DNA of 14,841 bases from Silvimonas sp. JCM 19000 (GCA_001313065.1 BBFD01000074.1:1-14841), one strand, 5' to 3'. Counted from the stretch's first letter, positions 1-9,623 are shown. Notes: generated by a model from the letters alone, not told the origin. Numbers and translations: made by a program.

Positions 1-314
1 CCCGGCGGCCAGCCGCGCCGCATCATGCAGCGGCAACACGCCGCCAAACGCTTGCAGACACCAGCTGGCGGTGATGAAAAAGATCGGCGGCTTTTCCATA
101 AAGGCTCGCCCGCCAGGGTGGGCACCACCCAATCGCCCGTGGCTGCAATATGCTGCACCAGGCCAAAGGTGTAGCCCTCGTCCGGCTTCCAGCTGATGCC
201 CGATCAGCCGGGCATAACCCAGGCCAGCACCAACAGCAGCAGCAATACAGTGGGCACCACGGGCAAACGCGCCGCAGCGGCGGAACGCCAGCCGGAGAAG
301 TTCATATCACGCAT
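1..314 (-). CDS. ArnT/PMT-like membrane glycosyltransferase, N-terminal part, frame broken, cut by window edge
   Basis: The reverse strand from the ATG at 314 (or 305) encodes a basic start and one hydrophobic segment (about residues 18-35). A luminal loop follows with DEGYTFGLVQHI, GDWVVPTLAGEP and MEKPPIFFITAS. The DE, GDW-P and EKPP signatures are those of ArnT/dolichyl-phosphate-mannose-type (GT83/GT39) glycosyltransferases, inner-membrane enzymes that move a sugar from a polyprenyl-phosphate carrier to lipid A or another acceptor. The frame is not clean. An in-frame TGA lies just after the first membrane helix (near 208-210). One base is missing near 100-104, where GEPFMEKPP should read through. 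The gene is 57 bp downstream of the adenosyltransferase gene. No clear ribosome binding site is seen, so the exact start is uncertain. The acceptor cannot be told from this fragment. Confidence 0.7.
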
Positions 315-371
315 TATTCTTGTTTTGTCAGAGGCGGTTGTCGGTTCAGAAAGGCCAGCATCGCGCCGGCT

Positions 372-923
372 TCAGGCGTTCAAGCCAGGCTGCCATAGCA
401 CATCCGCCAGGCCGACATGGCGGTTGGCCACGCGCGACAGCACAAACAGCAGATCGGACAGCCGATTCAGATAGCGCACGGTGTGCGGCGCTACCTCATC
501 GGTCTGCGCCAGGCTAACCACGGCGCGCTCCGCCCGGCGACATATACAACGCGCCACATGCAAGGCGGCTGACCCACGGCTGCCGCCGGGCAGAATAAAT
601 TCCTTGAGCGGTGGCAGCGTGTCATTGAAGGTCGCCACGGCGTCTTCCAGCCGTTGCAGCTGGGCGTCAGTCAGCGCCACGCGGCCGGGGATGCACAACT
701 CGCCGCCCATATCGAACAGATCATGTTGCACCCGCACCAGCACATCGCGGGCGGCGGCGGGCAAATCTTCGGCCAGCACAACGCCGATCTGGCTATTCAG
801 TTCATCCACTTCGCCCAGCGTGTGCACACGTTGGTGATCTTTGCGCACGCGGCTGCCATCACCCAGGCCGGTGGTACCGTCGTCGCCAGTACGGGTGGTG
901 ATTTTGCTCAGTCGATTGGCCAT
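372..923 (-). CDS. PduO-type ATP:cob(I)alamin adenosyltransferase
   Basis: This 183-residue intact protein transfers the adenosyl group of ATP to cob(I)alamin or a cob(I)inamide precursor, giving the coenzyme B12 form; it is cytoplasmic. The N-terminus (MANRLSKITTRTGDDGTTGL) carries the TRTGDxGTTGL motif of the PduO/MMAB family. The second family signature, GGSRGSAALHVARCICRRAE, is at about residues 115-134, and RYLNRLSDLLFVLSR is near the C-terminus. Length fits single-domain PduO enzymes. I chose the ATG at 923 because the family N-terminus starts there; the open frame runs on upstream into ybaK only by chance. It starts 23 bp after the ybaK stop, so the two are probably co-transcribed. It is the only long conserved gene here with no homopolymer indel; it contains no long A/T run. 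Confidence 0.93.
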   Translation of the reverse strand: MANRLSKITTRTGDDGTTGLGDGSRVRKDHQRVHTLGEVDELNSQIGVVLAEDLPAAARDVLVRVQHDLFDMGGELCIPGRVALTDAQLQRLEDAVATFNDTLPPLKEFILPGGSRGSAALHVARCICRRAERAVVSLAQTDEVAPHTVRYLNRLSDLLFVLSRVANRHVGLADVLWQPGLNA

Positions 924-946
924 AACTTCTTGATCTCTTAAAGGGT

Positions 947-1446
947 TCAGACCGCGTCGCCGTGGCGGATGGCCACGTCGACCAGCGTCGGCTGCAAAAT
1001 GCGCTGGACATCGGCCGGGCTCATGCCAAGCAGAAAGCCGCGTTTGCCGCCATTGATATAGATGCGCTCCAGTTGCAGCACACTGTCCTGCATATACACC
1101 GGCATTGCTTTGCGCGTGCCAAAAGGCGAAGTGCCGCCGACCATATAACCGGAGTGTTTGTTGGCAATGTCCGGGCTGCACGGGTGAATGCTCTTGCAGC
1201 CGCGCAAACGTGCCAGGTTTTTGGTGCTGACTTCGCAATCGCCATGCATCAACACCACCAGCGGTTGCTTGTTTTCGTCTTCCATGACCAGCGTCTTGAC
1301 CACAGCGTGTTCGGCTACGCCGAGTTCACGCGCCGATACGGTCGTGCCGCCTTTTTTTCTTCGTAGTCATACAGATGTTCGGTATAGGGCGCCTTGAACT
1401 GGCGCAATACGCGGATTGCAGCGGTAACCGGGGCCTTTTCGCTCAT
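947..1446 (-). CDS. ybaK: YbaK/EbsC-type aminoacyl-tRNA deacylase (one frameshift at a T7 run)
   Basis: YbaK proteins hydrolyse Cys-tRNA(Pro) and related mischarged tRNAs in trans, protecting translation fidelity. The start is ATG at 1446 (MSEKAPVTAAIRVLRQF, then YTEHLYDYEE). The body has AVVKTLVMEDE, whose lysine matches the conserved active-site lysine of the family. It also has LMHGDCEVSTKNLAR, HSGYMVGGTSPFGTRKAMPVY and IYINGGKRGF, all typical. The frame breaks at 1352-1358: seven A residues on the coding strand where five restore YEEKGGT and a continuous 165-residue protein. With two A removed the gene length is a whole number of codons, so I read this as one gene. It heads the minus-strand run followed by the adenosyltransferase and is divergent from selO, with about 50 bp between the starts. 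Confidence 0.9.
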
Positions 1447-1499
1447 GGGTCGAACTCGTAAACGTTGGATGCTACAATACCCGACAATTTCACTCAGGT

Positions 1500-2994
1500 T
1501 TGAGCGCTACTTTGGAAAACCGCAAGCATACCTTCGACCGCATGCCGCTGGCATCCCGATTCATCGCTTTGCCGGGCCGTTTTTATTCGCTGGTGCGCCC
1601 CACACCACTGCCCGAGCCGCAATTGCTGCTGTGGAATGCCGAACTGGCCGAGTCGCTCAACCTCGATCCTGATCCCGCCGCCCACCCCGCCCTCGCCGAA
1701 TATCTGGCTGGCAATCGCTTGCCGCCGACAGCCAGCCGCTAGCTACCGTGTATTGCGGCCATCAATTTGGCGTATACGTGCGGCAACTGGGGGATGGCCG
1801 CGCCATCCTGATTGCCGAAACGCCTGACCGCGACGGTGTCATCCAGGAAATCCAGCTCAAGGGCGCGGGCCCCACGCCCTACTCGCGCCACGCCGATGGC
1901 CGCGCGGTCTTGCGCTCCAGCATTCGTGAATATCTGTGTTCCGAAGCCATGTACGGCCTCGGCATTCCCACCACGCGCGCACTCAGCCTGATCGGGGCTC
2001 CGGAGCCAGTCTGGCGCGAAACAGTAGAAAGCGCCGCCGTGGTGGCCCGCACCGCACCCACCTTTGTGCGTTTTGGCCATTTCGAGTTCTACAGCCACCA
2101 TGGTGACCACGAAGGCCTGCGCGCCTTGGCGGTCTGGACCATCGTCAACCATTACCCGGAATGCAAAGAGGCCGCCAATCCCTACCATGCCTTGCTTGAA
2201 GCCGTGATCAGCCGCACCGCCAGCTTGATGGCGCAATGGCAGGCGGTGGGCTTCTGCCACGGCGTGATGAACACCGACAATATGTCCATTCTTGGTCTGA
2301 CCATCGACTACGGTCCGTTCGGTTTTCTGGATGGCTACGACGCGGGCCATATCTGCAACCATTCCGACAGCGCGGGCCGCTACGCTTATAACCAGCAACC
2401 GCAGATCGGCTTGTGGAATCTGCAAGCGCTGGCGCAAGCCTTGCTGCCGCTACTGGATAGCAAAGAAGCCGCGATCGCCGCGCTGCACCAGTTCCAGCCG
2501 CAATTTGAAGCGGCCTTTGCCGAGCAATTCCGCGGCAAGCTGGGCTATACGGATTGGCAAGAAGCCGATTGGGAACCGCTCACGCATCTGTTCAATCTGC
2601 TGCAAGCGGGCCGCACTGACTGGACCGTGTTCTGGCGCACGCTGAGCGATTACGCCGCATTTGCCGAAAGCGGCAGCGTACCGCCGCAATTGCGTGACAT
2701 GGTGCTGGACCGTAACGGCTTCGATGCGTGGTTGCCCAGTGGCAAAGCCGGGCAGACCGCAGCGATCCCACCGCATTGCGCGACCGCATGCGCGCGGCCA
2801 ATCCCAAATACATACTGCGCAATCACCTGGCCGAACAAGCCATCCGCAAAGCACGCGACGAAGGCGACCTGAGCGAGTTGCAACGGCTGGCCGCATGCCT
2901 GCGCCACCCCTTTGACGAACAGCCGCAGTTTGACGATTACGCCGCACTACCGCCCAGCTGGGCGAATGATTTGTCGGTGTCTTGTTCGTCTTGA
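1500..2994 (+). CDS. selO: SelO (YdiU) pseudokinase-fold protein adenylyltransferase (two frameshifts)
   Basis: SelO transfers AMP from ATP to protein Ser/Thr/Tyr side chains and is linked to redox stress. The family core is plain: [92 protein letters not shown] and [23 protein letters not shown]. The protein ends in SVSCSS, the usual SelO tail with Cys at the place of selenocysteine in animal SelO. Two single-base losses break the frame. One C is missing at 1736-1737 (should read [11 protein letters not shown]) and one G or C near 2734-2737 (should read [13 protein letters not shown]). Both repairs give 498 residues. The start is uncertain: TTG at 1500 is assumed, with TTG 1512 and ATG 1542 possible. 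A TACAAT at 1473-1478 could be a -10 box. Confidence 0.92.
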
Positions 2995-3053
2995 TGCGGT
3001 TGCGGCGGATTTCTTGCTGGCTTTGCGGCGCGCCTTGCAATCGGGTTTGATCC

Positions 3054-3117
3054 CTGTCAACCGCCCATGACAATTTTGTTACGTAGTTCAACGTTCGTCG
3101 CCGACTTCTGGGATAAT
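3054..3117 (+). promoter_or_regulatory. Possible promoter/operator upstream of pit
   Basis: The 154 bp between selO and pit hold a GATAAT (3112-3117), a reasonable -10 box about 30 bp before the pit start, but no convincing -35. Further upstream TGTCA (3055-3059) and TGACA (3068-3072) form an inverted repeat with an 8-bp spacer. The first half, CTGTCA, resembles half of a PhoB box, but Pho boxes are direct repeats 11 bp apart and the second half is inverted here, so a Pho assignment is not supported. Confidence 0.2.
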
Positions 3118-3148
3118 CGCGGCCATTCTCGTTCTTTGCTGTTTCTAA

Positions 3149-4632
3149 ATGCCTGATCTCTTTAGCGGAATTCCGCTCCACGTGGCGTGTAGCCTGGCCT
3201 TGGCGCTGTTGTTCGTGCTGGCTTTCGAATTTATCAACGGCTTTCACGACACGGCCAATGCCGTTGCCACAGTGATCTACACCAAGGCCATGCCGCCACA
3301 TCTGGCGGTGGTGCTGTCCGGCCTGTTCAACTTTGCCGGGGTGCTGCTGGGTGGTCTGGGCGTGGCCTATGCCATCGTGCATTTGCTGCCGGTGGATTTG
3401 CTGATCAATGTCAGCACCAGCCACGGTCTGGTGATGGTGTTTGCCCTGCTCGCCTCGGCCATTTTGTGGAATTTCGGCACCTGGTATCTGGGCCTGCCGG
3501 CCTCCAGTTCGCATACCCTGATCGGCTCCATCCTCGGCGTGGGCCTGGCCAACGCCTGGCTGACGCATACCTCGATCCGCGATGGCATTAACTGGGGCAA
3601 GGCGGTGGATATCGGCTTGTCGCTAGTGGTATCGCCCCTGGTCGGTGTGGTGGCCGCTGGCGGCTTGTTGTTTGCGCTGAAAAAAACTGCGGCCGCTCTC
3701 CGGCATGCACAAGACGCCCGAGCAACGCAAACTGGTTGACGGCAAAAAAGCACCCCCCGTTCTGGACGCGGCTGGTGCTGGTGGTTTCGGCCATGTGCAT
3801 GAGCTTTGCCCACGGCTCCAACGATGGCCAGAAAGGCATCGGCCTGATCATGCTGGTCTTGATCGGCATCGTACCGGCCAAGTTTGTGGTGGACCTGGAT
3901 GCCACCGCATACCAGATCGAGCGCACGCGCGACGCCGCCATCCATTTGCGCCAGTTCTATCAACGCAATCCGGCCACGCTGGGCGATTATCTGGCGCTGG
4001 GCAAGGCGCCCACCAGCGAAGTGCCCGAGCGTTTCCGTTGTGACCCCAAACTGAATGAACCGCTGATTGCCGATTTGCTGACCACGCTGGATGGCGTGCA
4101 CTCGTATCGCGATCTGACCGCCAATGACCGTAACCGGGTACGCCAGACGCTGTTGTGTCTGGATGACACGGCCAAAAAAAGGTCGGCGGCCTCAAAGGTA
4201 TTTCGACTGAGGACAAAGAGGATCTGAGCCGTCTGCGCAAAGACCTGACCTTGACCACCGAATACTCGCCGTTCTGGGTCATTCTGGCGGTGGCGCTGGC
4301 CTTGGGTGTCGGCACCATGATCGGTTGGCGTCGGGTGGTAAAAAAACCGTGGGCGAAAAAAAATCGGCAAGACCGGCATGACCTACAGTCAGGGCCTGTC
4401 GGCACAAATTGTGGCCGCCTTGTCGATTGCCGTAGCGAATATGTTTGGCTTGCCGGTTTCCACCACGCATGTGCTGTCATCTGGCGTGGCCGGCACCATG
4501 ATCGCCAATCGCAGCGGCCTGCAGGTTTCCACCGTACGCAATATCGGTCTGGCCTGGGTGCTGACGCTGCCCGCTTCGATGGCGTTGGCGGCGGGCCTGT
4601 TCTGGGCTGCCACCCTGCTCATCGGCAGCTAA
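3149..4632 (+). CDS. pitA: PitA-type low-affinity inorganic phosphate transporter (five frameshifts)
   Basis: PitA is an inner-membrane symporter that takes up phosphate as a metal-phosphate complex with protons. The N-terminal half has [60 protein letters not shown] and [13 protein letters not shown]. The C-terminal half has [56 protein letters not shown] and a last membrane helix before the TAA. The two inverted GANDxA/SSSHT-type repeats are the family hallmark. Frame breaks sit at A runs 3680-3686 (one extra), 4174-4180, 4340-4346 and 4356-4363 (two extra each), and at 3744-3758 (one extra A or C). Removing eight bases gives 491 residues, the normal PitA length. No Shine-Dalgarno sequence is visible; the start is chosen by homology. 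The gene ends 19 bp before a terminator. Confidence 0.94.
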
Positions 4633-4651
4633 ACCGCTTGCCGCGCTCGTT

Positions 4652-4692
4652 AAAAAAAAGCCCGATCAGCACTGCGCTGATCGGGCTTTTTT
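4652..4692. terminator. Bidirectional intrinsic terminator between pit and asmA
   Basis: A perfect 11-bp stem, GCCCGATCAGC (4660-4670) and GCTGATCGGGC (4676-4686), closes a 5-base loop. It is preceded by A8 (4652-4659) and followed by T6 (4687-4692), so it works for pit on the plus strand and for asmA on the minus strand. The A tract is two bases longer than the T tract, in line with the A/T-run expansion seen in the coding regions. Confidence 0.92.
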
Positions 4693-4720
4693 GTTGCGTT
4701 TGCCAGGGCTGGCGGCGCGC

Positions 4721-6686
4721 TTACTTCAGTTGCGGCTTGACCTTGTTGCTGGCCTTGTCGGCCGAGTCTTTGGTGGAATTGCTCGAAGCCTGGTGGATCA
4801 TCGCGCCGCAATCGGTGTCTTTGGCGCCGCCCAGATCGATCAGCGGAATCAGCGCCGCAATCGGGTTCACCAACACACCCAGCGCCACGCTACGCCACTG
4901 CGCCCCGCCAACTGGCCCACCGCAGGCCGTGCGCTCGGATGTTTGAAGGTGCCGTCCACCAGAATCGGACCACGGAACGCCGCCAGGCTCTTGTCTTTGG
5001 GCGTGCTGGTCAACTGGATGTCCATCTTTTCATCCTTGAAGTTGATGCTGCCGGTGCCGTTGATCACCTGCTTTTCCGTATCCAGAATCAGCGTGCGGAT
5101 GGTGGCATCACCGTTCTTCACCCCCAGATCGCCCACAAAGCAACGCACCGGCACTTCTTTATCACCCGTCAACAAAATCGGCAGCGTATTGGCCAGATCA
5201 AGGTTAGACAAACGCAGTATCAATTTACTGACCGCGCCGCCATTCATGATCACCGCCGCATTGCCATTGGCCGCGCCCAGCATTTGCGCCACCGAATTAC
5301 CTTGAGTAGCGATGGTGGCCTGGCCGCCGACGGTGCCGACGTTGGCTTTCTGGATTTTCATTTCCGGGAACAGCTCACGCAGTTGCAGCTTGGCCGCCTT
5401 TACATCGGCTTTTACCTTCAACGGCTTGGCACTGGTATCCAGCCCGATACTGGTGTTGACCTGGCCACTAGCCACTTCCACATTCAGCGGGTCCAGCGTC
5501 AGGCGGCCGTTATCCAGCACCATATGCGCCACCAGATTATTCAACGGCAGGCGATCGGTTTTTTTTAAATGCTGGCCTTTAAACCAGATATCACCGTTGG
5601 CGGCATTGATTTTTTTTCCAGATCAAATTCGGATTGCGGCAAGACTTTGTCGCCCGCCGGAACCTCGGTTTTGCCCTTATCGTTACGCGCGCCGATAAAG
5701 CCGGACAAATCCTTCATATCCAGATTTTTTTGAGGTCAGATTGGCTTTGATATATTGCGGCTTGGGCGCGCGATCAATCGAGAAATCGCCATTCAGATCG
5801 CTATTGCCGACGCGGCCGCTAAAGCCTTGCAGATTCCACACATCGGCATGGTGTTCCAGCAAACCGGCCAAGGAGTAAGCCGGGGTGGCGGGCAATGGCA
5901 CATGCGCAATCTGATACAGCTGGCTCAAGCTGGCGCCGCTGATTTTAAAATCCAGATGCATGCCGCTTAAATGGCCCGGATCAGTGACCGTACCTTTGGC
6001 GGCGAATCTGGTTTCGCCCACGGTACCACTGGCGTCCAGCGGATACGGTTTGGAAGGATCACGCAAATCGAGCAAGGCACCGCCGGTGCCGCCCAGATTC
6101 AGTTTCATTTGCTGGAACTGGCCATTGGCGCTGACGCGGATCATGTCTTCCTGACCTGCGCCGGGGCTGAAGGTGCTGATGGTGCCGTCCACCACGTCTT
6201 TCGGCATCGGGTCTTGATAATGCACTTTGCCGTTATGGATTTGCAGATGGCCCAGCGCCACTTTATTGCTGCTGGCCGAGCTGGCCGTTGCAGGCGCAGG
6301 TTTGCCGTCCGCGGTCATATTCCAGCTGGCCAAGGTGCCGTCGGCGTTTTTTCTCCACCGCCACCACCGGGTTTTCCAATACGATTTCGGGCAATTCCAC
6401 TTTGCCGCTCAATAGCGGCCAAAAGCGCAATTGCAGCGCCAGTCTATCGGCGGTAAACATGTTTTTTATTGGTGGCCCAATCCGGGTTGCCTAATTGCAC
6501 GTTATCGGCAGTAATCCACGGTGATTGGGTAAACGATAATTTGACGTGCAGGTCGCCATTGATGGCGGCACTGCGTCCGGTGGCTTCGGTGACTTTGCGC
6601 GCAATCGGGCCGCGCAATAAATTCCAGCTGAATAGCCAGGCCAGGATGGCCAATATCACCAACAGCACAATGACCACTTTGGGCAT
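4721..6686 (-). CDS. asmA: AsmA family protein (frame broken by several poly-A expansions)
   Basis: AsmA proteins are inner-membrane-anchored, mostly periplasmic proteins thought to help outer-membrane lipid traffic. The start is ATG at 6686 with GGAG close upstream. Residues 1-25 form a single membrane anchor (VVIVLLVILAILAWLF). Typical AsmA text follows: RSAAINGDLHVKLSFTQSPW, LGNPDWATNK, FWPLLSGKVELPEIVLENPV. The C-terminal AsmA domain has RLTLDPLNVEVASGQ, LTSTPKDKSLAAFRGPILVD and IPLIDLGGAKDTDC. Frame errors on the coding strand are extra A at 6462-6467, 6347-6352 and 5725-5731 (one each) and 5610-5617 (two), and one missing base near 4888. The A8 at 5559-5566 stays in frame but adds a lysine in QHLKKTDRLPL where one is expected. 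Repaired length is 652 residues. It lies 257 bp downstream of opgH and shares a terminator with pit. Confidence 0.9.
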
Positions 6687-6757
6687 ATTCTCCGCGTGCG
6701 CGCCATGGGGGCGGTCTCCCTCGTTATTGTGGTTATGGTGGATTGTGGAGACAGTGC

Positions 6758-6775
6758 GCCGACACCGCTGTCGGC
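6758..6775. repeat. Hairpin GCCGACA-ccgc-TGTCGGC in the opgH-asmA gap
   Basis: A perfect 7-bp inverted repeat with a 4-base loop lies about 70 bp upstream of the asmA start. It has no T tract on either strand, so it is not a standard intrinsic terminator. It may belong to the same intergenic repeat unit as the two palindromes at 6854 and 6920. Confidence 0.5.
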
Positions 6776-6853
6776 GAGTGGCGCAGCTTTGCGGGGGCAG
6801 ACGCCCTACAGGCCTGGCGCGGCAAAAAACGCCGGCGACCCCAAATGGCATAG

Positions 6854-6871
6854 GGTGGGTCATGACCCACC
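6854..6871. repeat. 18-bp perfect palindrome GGTGGGTCATGACCCACC
   Basis: A perfect self-complementary 18-mer, flanked by TAG on the left and ATCC on the right. It shares the frame GGTGGrTCATGAyCCACC with a second copy at 6920-6937, 66 bp centre to centre. The look (TAGGGTGGGT...ACCCACC) is like intergenic palindromic repeats seen across many bacteria, but protein operator sites of this form are also possible. There is no T tract, so a terminator role is unlikely. Confidence 0.7.
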
Positions 6872-6919
6872 ATCCAAAGCAGCATGCCAGGAACAGCGAC
6901 GCGAGACATAACTTTGAAT

Positions 6920-6937
6920 GGTGGATCATGATCCACC
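6920..6937. repeat. 18-bp perfect palindrome GGTGGATCATGATCCACC, second copy
   Basis: A perfect self-complementary 18-mer that differs from the copy at 6854-6871 by one base in each arm (A for G, T for C). The change is compensatory, so pairing is kept. It lies 6 bp after the opgH stop codon on the minus strand. The rest of the 257-bp gap (6687-6943) shows no gene that I can support. Confidence 0.7.
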
Positions 6938-6943
6938 CCATGA

Positions 6944-9404
6944 TTACGCCGGTTTGATGCTGTGCAGCCAGTCGGGATGCGCGTCTTTGGCGCTCCACAC
7001 GGCGTAATGCAGTTCGGCCAGCGCGGCGGTGTCGTTGAGCAGATGGTTCTTTTCTTCCACGCTCAAAGCTTCCGGCCCGGCGGTCAAAGCGTGGCGGATG
7101 CGCTTGTCGCGGTGATGCCGCACGATGCCCGAACTCTTGCGGCGCAGACTGCCAGCCGCACACACGCTGGCATTGATGATGGGGTCCGCCACCGCATCGA
7201 CAAAGCCCGGGCCCTCGCCTGCTTTACGTGTGTAATACGCGGTACGCGCGGTTTCGATGGGCGGGCGCATTTCTTCCGGGATAACAAAGTGACCGGCCTT
7301 GCGCAAACGCTTGCCCACATGCGCGCCGCTGGTAAACACCGCCAGCGGAATCGACAGCACCAGCGCAATCAGAATCGGGAACATCCACCAGAAGTAAGAA
7401 TGGCTTAGCCAGTACACCCCCACCGCCCAGACCAGACCGAGCAACGTAGGCAATGCAAAGCGGCGGCCCGCCTGGCCCCAGGTCAGGGCTGCGTCTTCAC
7501 GCGCGGGCGACTTCCAGCGGATTTTCTGCCCCATTACCGCGGCCAGCACAAAGCGGGAATGGAACAGCATCCGCACCGGCGCAAACAGCATGGAGAAAAT
7601 AATCTCCTCCAGCATATTGCCGAACAGCGTAAACATGCCGCCAAAGCGTTTACCTTCGCCGCGTAAGCCAATCAGGATCAGGCTTAACACTTTCGGCACG
7701 TACAGCAAAGACGCCGTGGCAGTAAACAAGGCAATCGCTTCGCGCGGTTTGAATTGCGGCCATTGCGGAAACAGTTGGTCGGGATGCGAAAAAATAATCT
7801 GGCACTACCAGAATATTAATGGCCAGCAATGCCGTCGAAATCATCAAAAAGCAGAACCACAGTGGCGCCGAGAAATACGACATCACGCCCGACACAAACA
7901 CGCCGCGTTGCGACGATTGCAAACCACGCGCCAATACAAAACGCGCGTTCAGCATATTGCCGTGACACCAGCGCGCATCGCGCTGCAATTCTTCGATCAG
8001 ATTGGTGGGCACTTCTTCGTAACTGCCTTCCAGATCATAAGCAATCCACACGCCCCAGCCGGCACGGCGCATCAAGGCCGCCTCCACAAAGTCGTGCGAC
8101 AACACTTCTTCGTCATTGGGCAATTTGCCTAATGCGCACAATTTGACGAAAGGGTCGACCCGGATAATGGCGTTATGGCCCCAGTACAAAGCCTCGCCCA
8201 ATTGCCAGAAATGCACGCCTGCCGCAAACATCGGGCCATATGCGGCATTGGCAAATTGCTGGATGCGCGCATGCAAAGTATCGCGCCCTACACAGCGCGG
8301 TTGGGTCTGGATAATACCGGCGTCGGGGCAGGCTTCCATACGGCGCACCAGCCGGTCAGACAATCCCCGGTCATGACGCTGTCGGCATCCATCACCACCA
8401 TATAGCGATAATTGGCACCCCAGCGGCGGCAGAAATCCGCGATATTGCCGCTTTTGCGGCGCAAGCGATGTTTACGCCAGCGATAGAAGATACGGCCAAA
8501 GCCATCGACGTTTTTTGCACAAATCCAGCCAGGCCGCGGTTTCGGCCGGGCGCAAATCGGGATCGTTGCTGTCGCTCAGAATAAAGAAATCAAAATGCGA
8601 GGCCTGGCCGCTGCGCTGCAGGGATTCCCAGGTGGCGCGGATCCCGGCAAAGACACGGCCGACATCTTCGTTGCAGATCGGCATCACGATGGCGGTACGG
8701 GCGTTTTTGCGGGATGGCTTTGCGCGTATCCACCAGCTTGCTCAGATTGTATTTGTCCGGCAGCACCGTCAGCGTCAGAAAACCCGCCACAGCGGTCCAG
8801 AAGCCGGTGCAGACCCAGCCGAACAGTATCGCAAACAGCAACAAAGCCGGGGCTTCCAGCTTGCCATAGCCTGATACGGCATGACCTTGGCCATGCTCCA
8901 GGTGGCGGCACCGTCCTGCAGCACGATCAACAGCATAAAGACGATGCGACGGATCAGCGCCGCGCGTTTCCAGTGCGCCCACGGCCCGGCGGGCGGCTTG
9001 ATGCTGGCGTGGTCACGCTTGTGCGCTTTGTTGGCGACATGCGGCGCGCCAAACGGCCATAGCCGTGGCGCCATCGACGTCCGCTTGATCGGTGGCATGG
9101 TCCGCAATACGCGGTGATACGCCGGAATCGCCGTTTCGCGGCCGCTGGCATCGCGCCCGCTGGCACGTTTGAGATCATCCAGCCCCAGTTTGTGGCTGAG
9201 TGACAAGCGCGCCACCACCGATTCCACCGGCACCGCGTTAGGTAGCATGTACATGCCGCCACGTAGCTCACGGTGCGGCCCAGCCAGCGGGATGGTGTCG
9301 GGGTCGCCCGCTTCGATGCGTTCGCGCAGACGTTCGCGCTCATCCGCCTCTAACGGCAATCGCTGCAAGTAAGCCCGCAGCGAATCGGGCATAGCCATAT
9401 CCAT
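6944..9404 (-). CDS. opgH: OpgH (MdoH) glucan glucosyltransferase (five frame breaks)
   Basis: OpgH is the inner-membrane GT2 enzyme that polymerises glucose from UDP-glucose into the backbone of osmoregulated periplasmic glucan and passes it to the periplasm. The start is ATG at 9404, with GAGG 10 bp upstream. The N-terminal cytoplasmic part ends in [16 protein letters not shown]. Membrane helices surround the GT2 domain, which has [81 protein letters not shown] and the QRDARW form of QxxRW. GLVWAVG and IPEEMRPP mark the C-terminal part. Frame breaks are a missing G near 8870, an extra A in 8704-8708 (should read AIPQNARTA), an extra A in 8511-8516 ([13 protein letters not shown]), a missing C near 8354 ([13 protein letters not shown]) and an extra T in 7789-7794 ([13 protein letters not shown]). 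Repaired length is 819 residues. Confidence 0.95.
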
Positions 9405-9416
9405 TTGCTTTTTTCC

Positions 9417-9527
9417 TCATGTGACACCGCGCGTGGCCGGGTCGGCCTGGTAATGCGCGTGTGTACGACTGCCCGGCCGCGGTGATGGCGCGACCAGCAG
9501 GATGTGCGTAACCCCGGAGCCACGCAC
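9417..9527 (-). CDS. Possible 36-codon ORF between opgG and opgH
   Basis: The 219-bp opgG-opgH gap is long for this operon. From just after the opgG TAA, the same frame stays open for 68 codons to a TGA at 9417-9419. A GTG at 9527 could start a peptide beginning MRGSGVTHILLVAPSPRPG. Its stop overlaps an ATG (9420) as ATGA. If the A6 at 9409-9414 is really A5, that ATG would be in frame with opgH and give [11 protein letters not shown]. In GC-rich DNA a 68-codon open stretch arises often by chance, and I know no matching family, so this is a weak call. Confidence 0.15.
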   Translation of the reverse strand: MRGSGVTHILLVAPSPRPGSRTHAHYQADPATRGVT

Positions 9528-9623
9528 GGTACGTCCCTTGCCCAACTGATTTTTTATTGTGTTGGCGGCGGCGGTCTGCAGCTGCAGCCGCGCCGTTCTT
9601 GATTTACCTGGTCTGTGACGGGC

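Noticed and set aside
924..1238. N-terminal extension of the adenosyltransferase frame into ybaK
   Set aside because: The family N-terminus (MANRLSKITTRTGDDG) starts at 923; the upstream part is ybaK in a different frame.
1739..2437. 232-codon minus-strand open frame inside selO
   Set aside because: Antisense shadow of the conserved SelO core.
2450..3568. 372-codon minus-strand open frame across the selO end and pit start
   Set aside because: It runs antisense through two clearly recognised genes and the gap between them; composition (His/Gln/Arg rich) is typical of GC-rich antisense frames.
3367..4101. 244-codon minus-strand open frame inside pit
   Set aside because: Antisense shadow of the PitA membrane segments; no signal of its own.
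6822..6840. Possible minus-strand terminator at the T6 near 6824-6829
   Set aside because: The GC-rich sequence before it (CGCCGGCG) is a loopless palindrome that cannot form a normal hairpin stem ahead of the T tract.
6469..6957. 162-codon plus-strand open frame over the asmA N-terminus and the palindrome gap
   Set aside because: Antisense to the asmA start for half its length; the rest covers palindromic repeats, and the peptide has no recognisable features.
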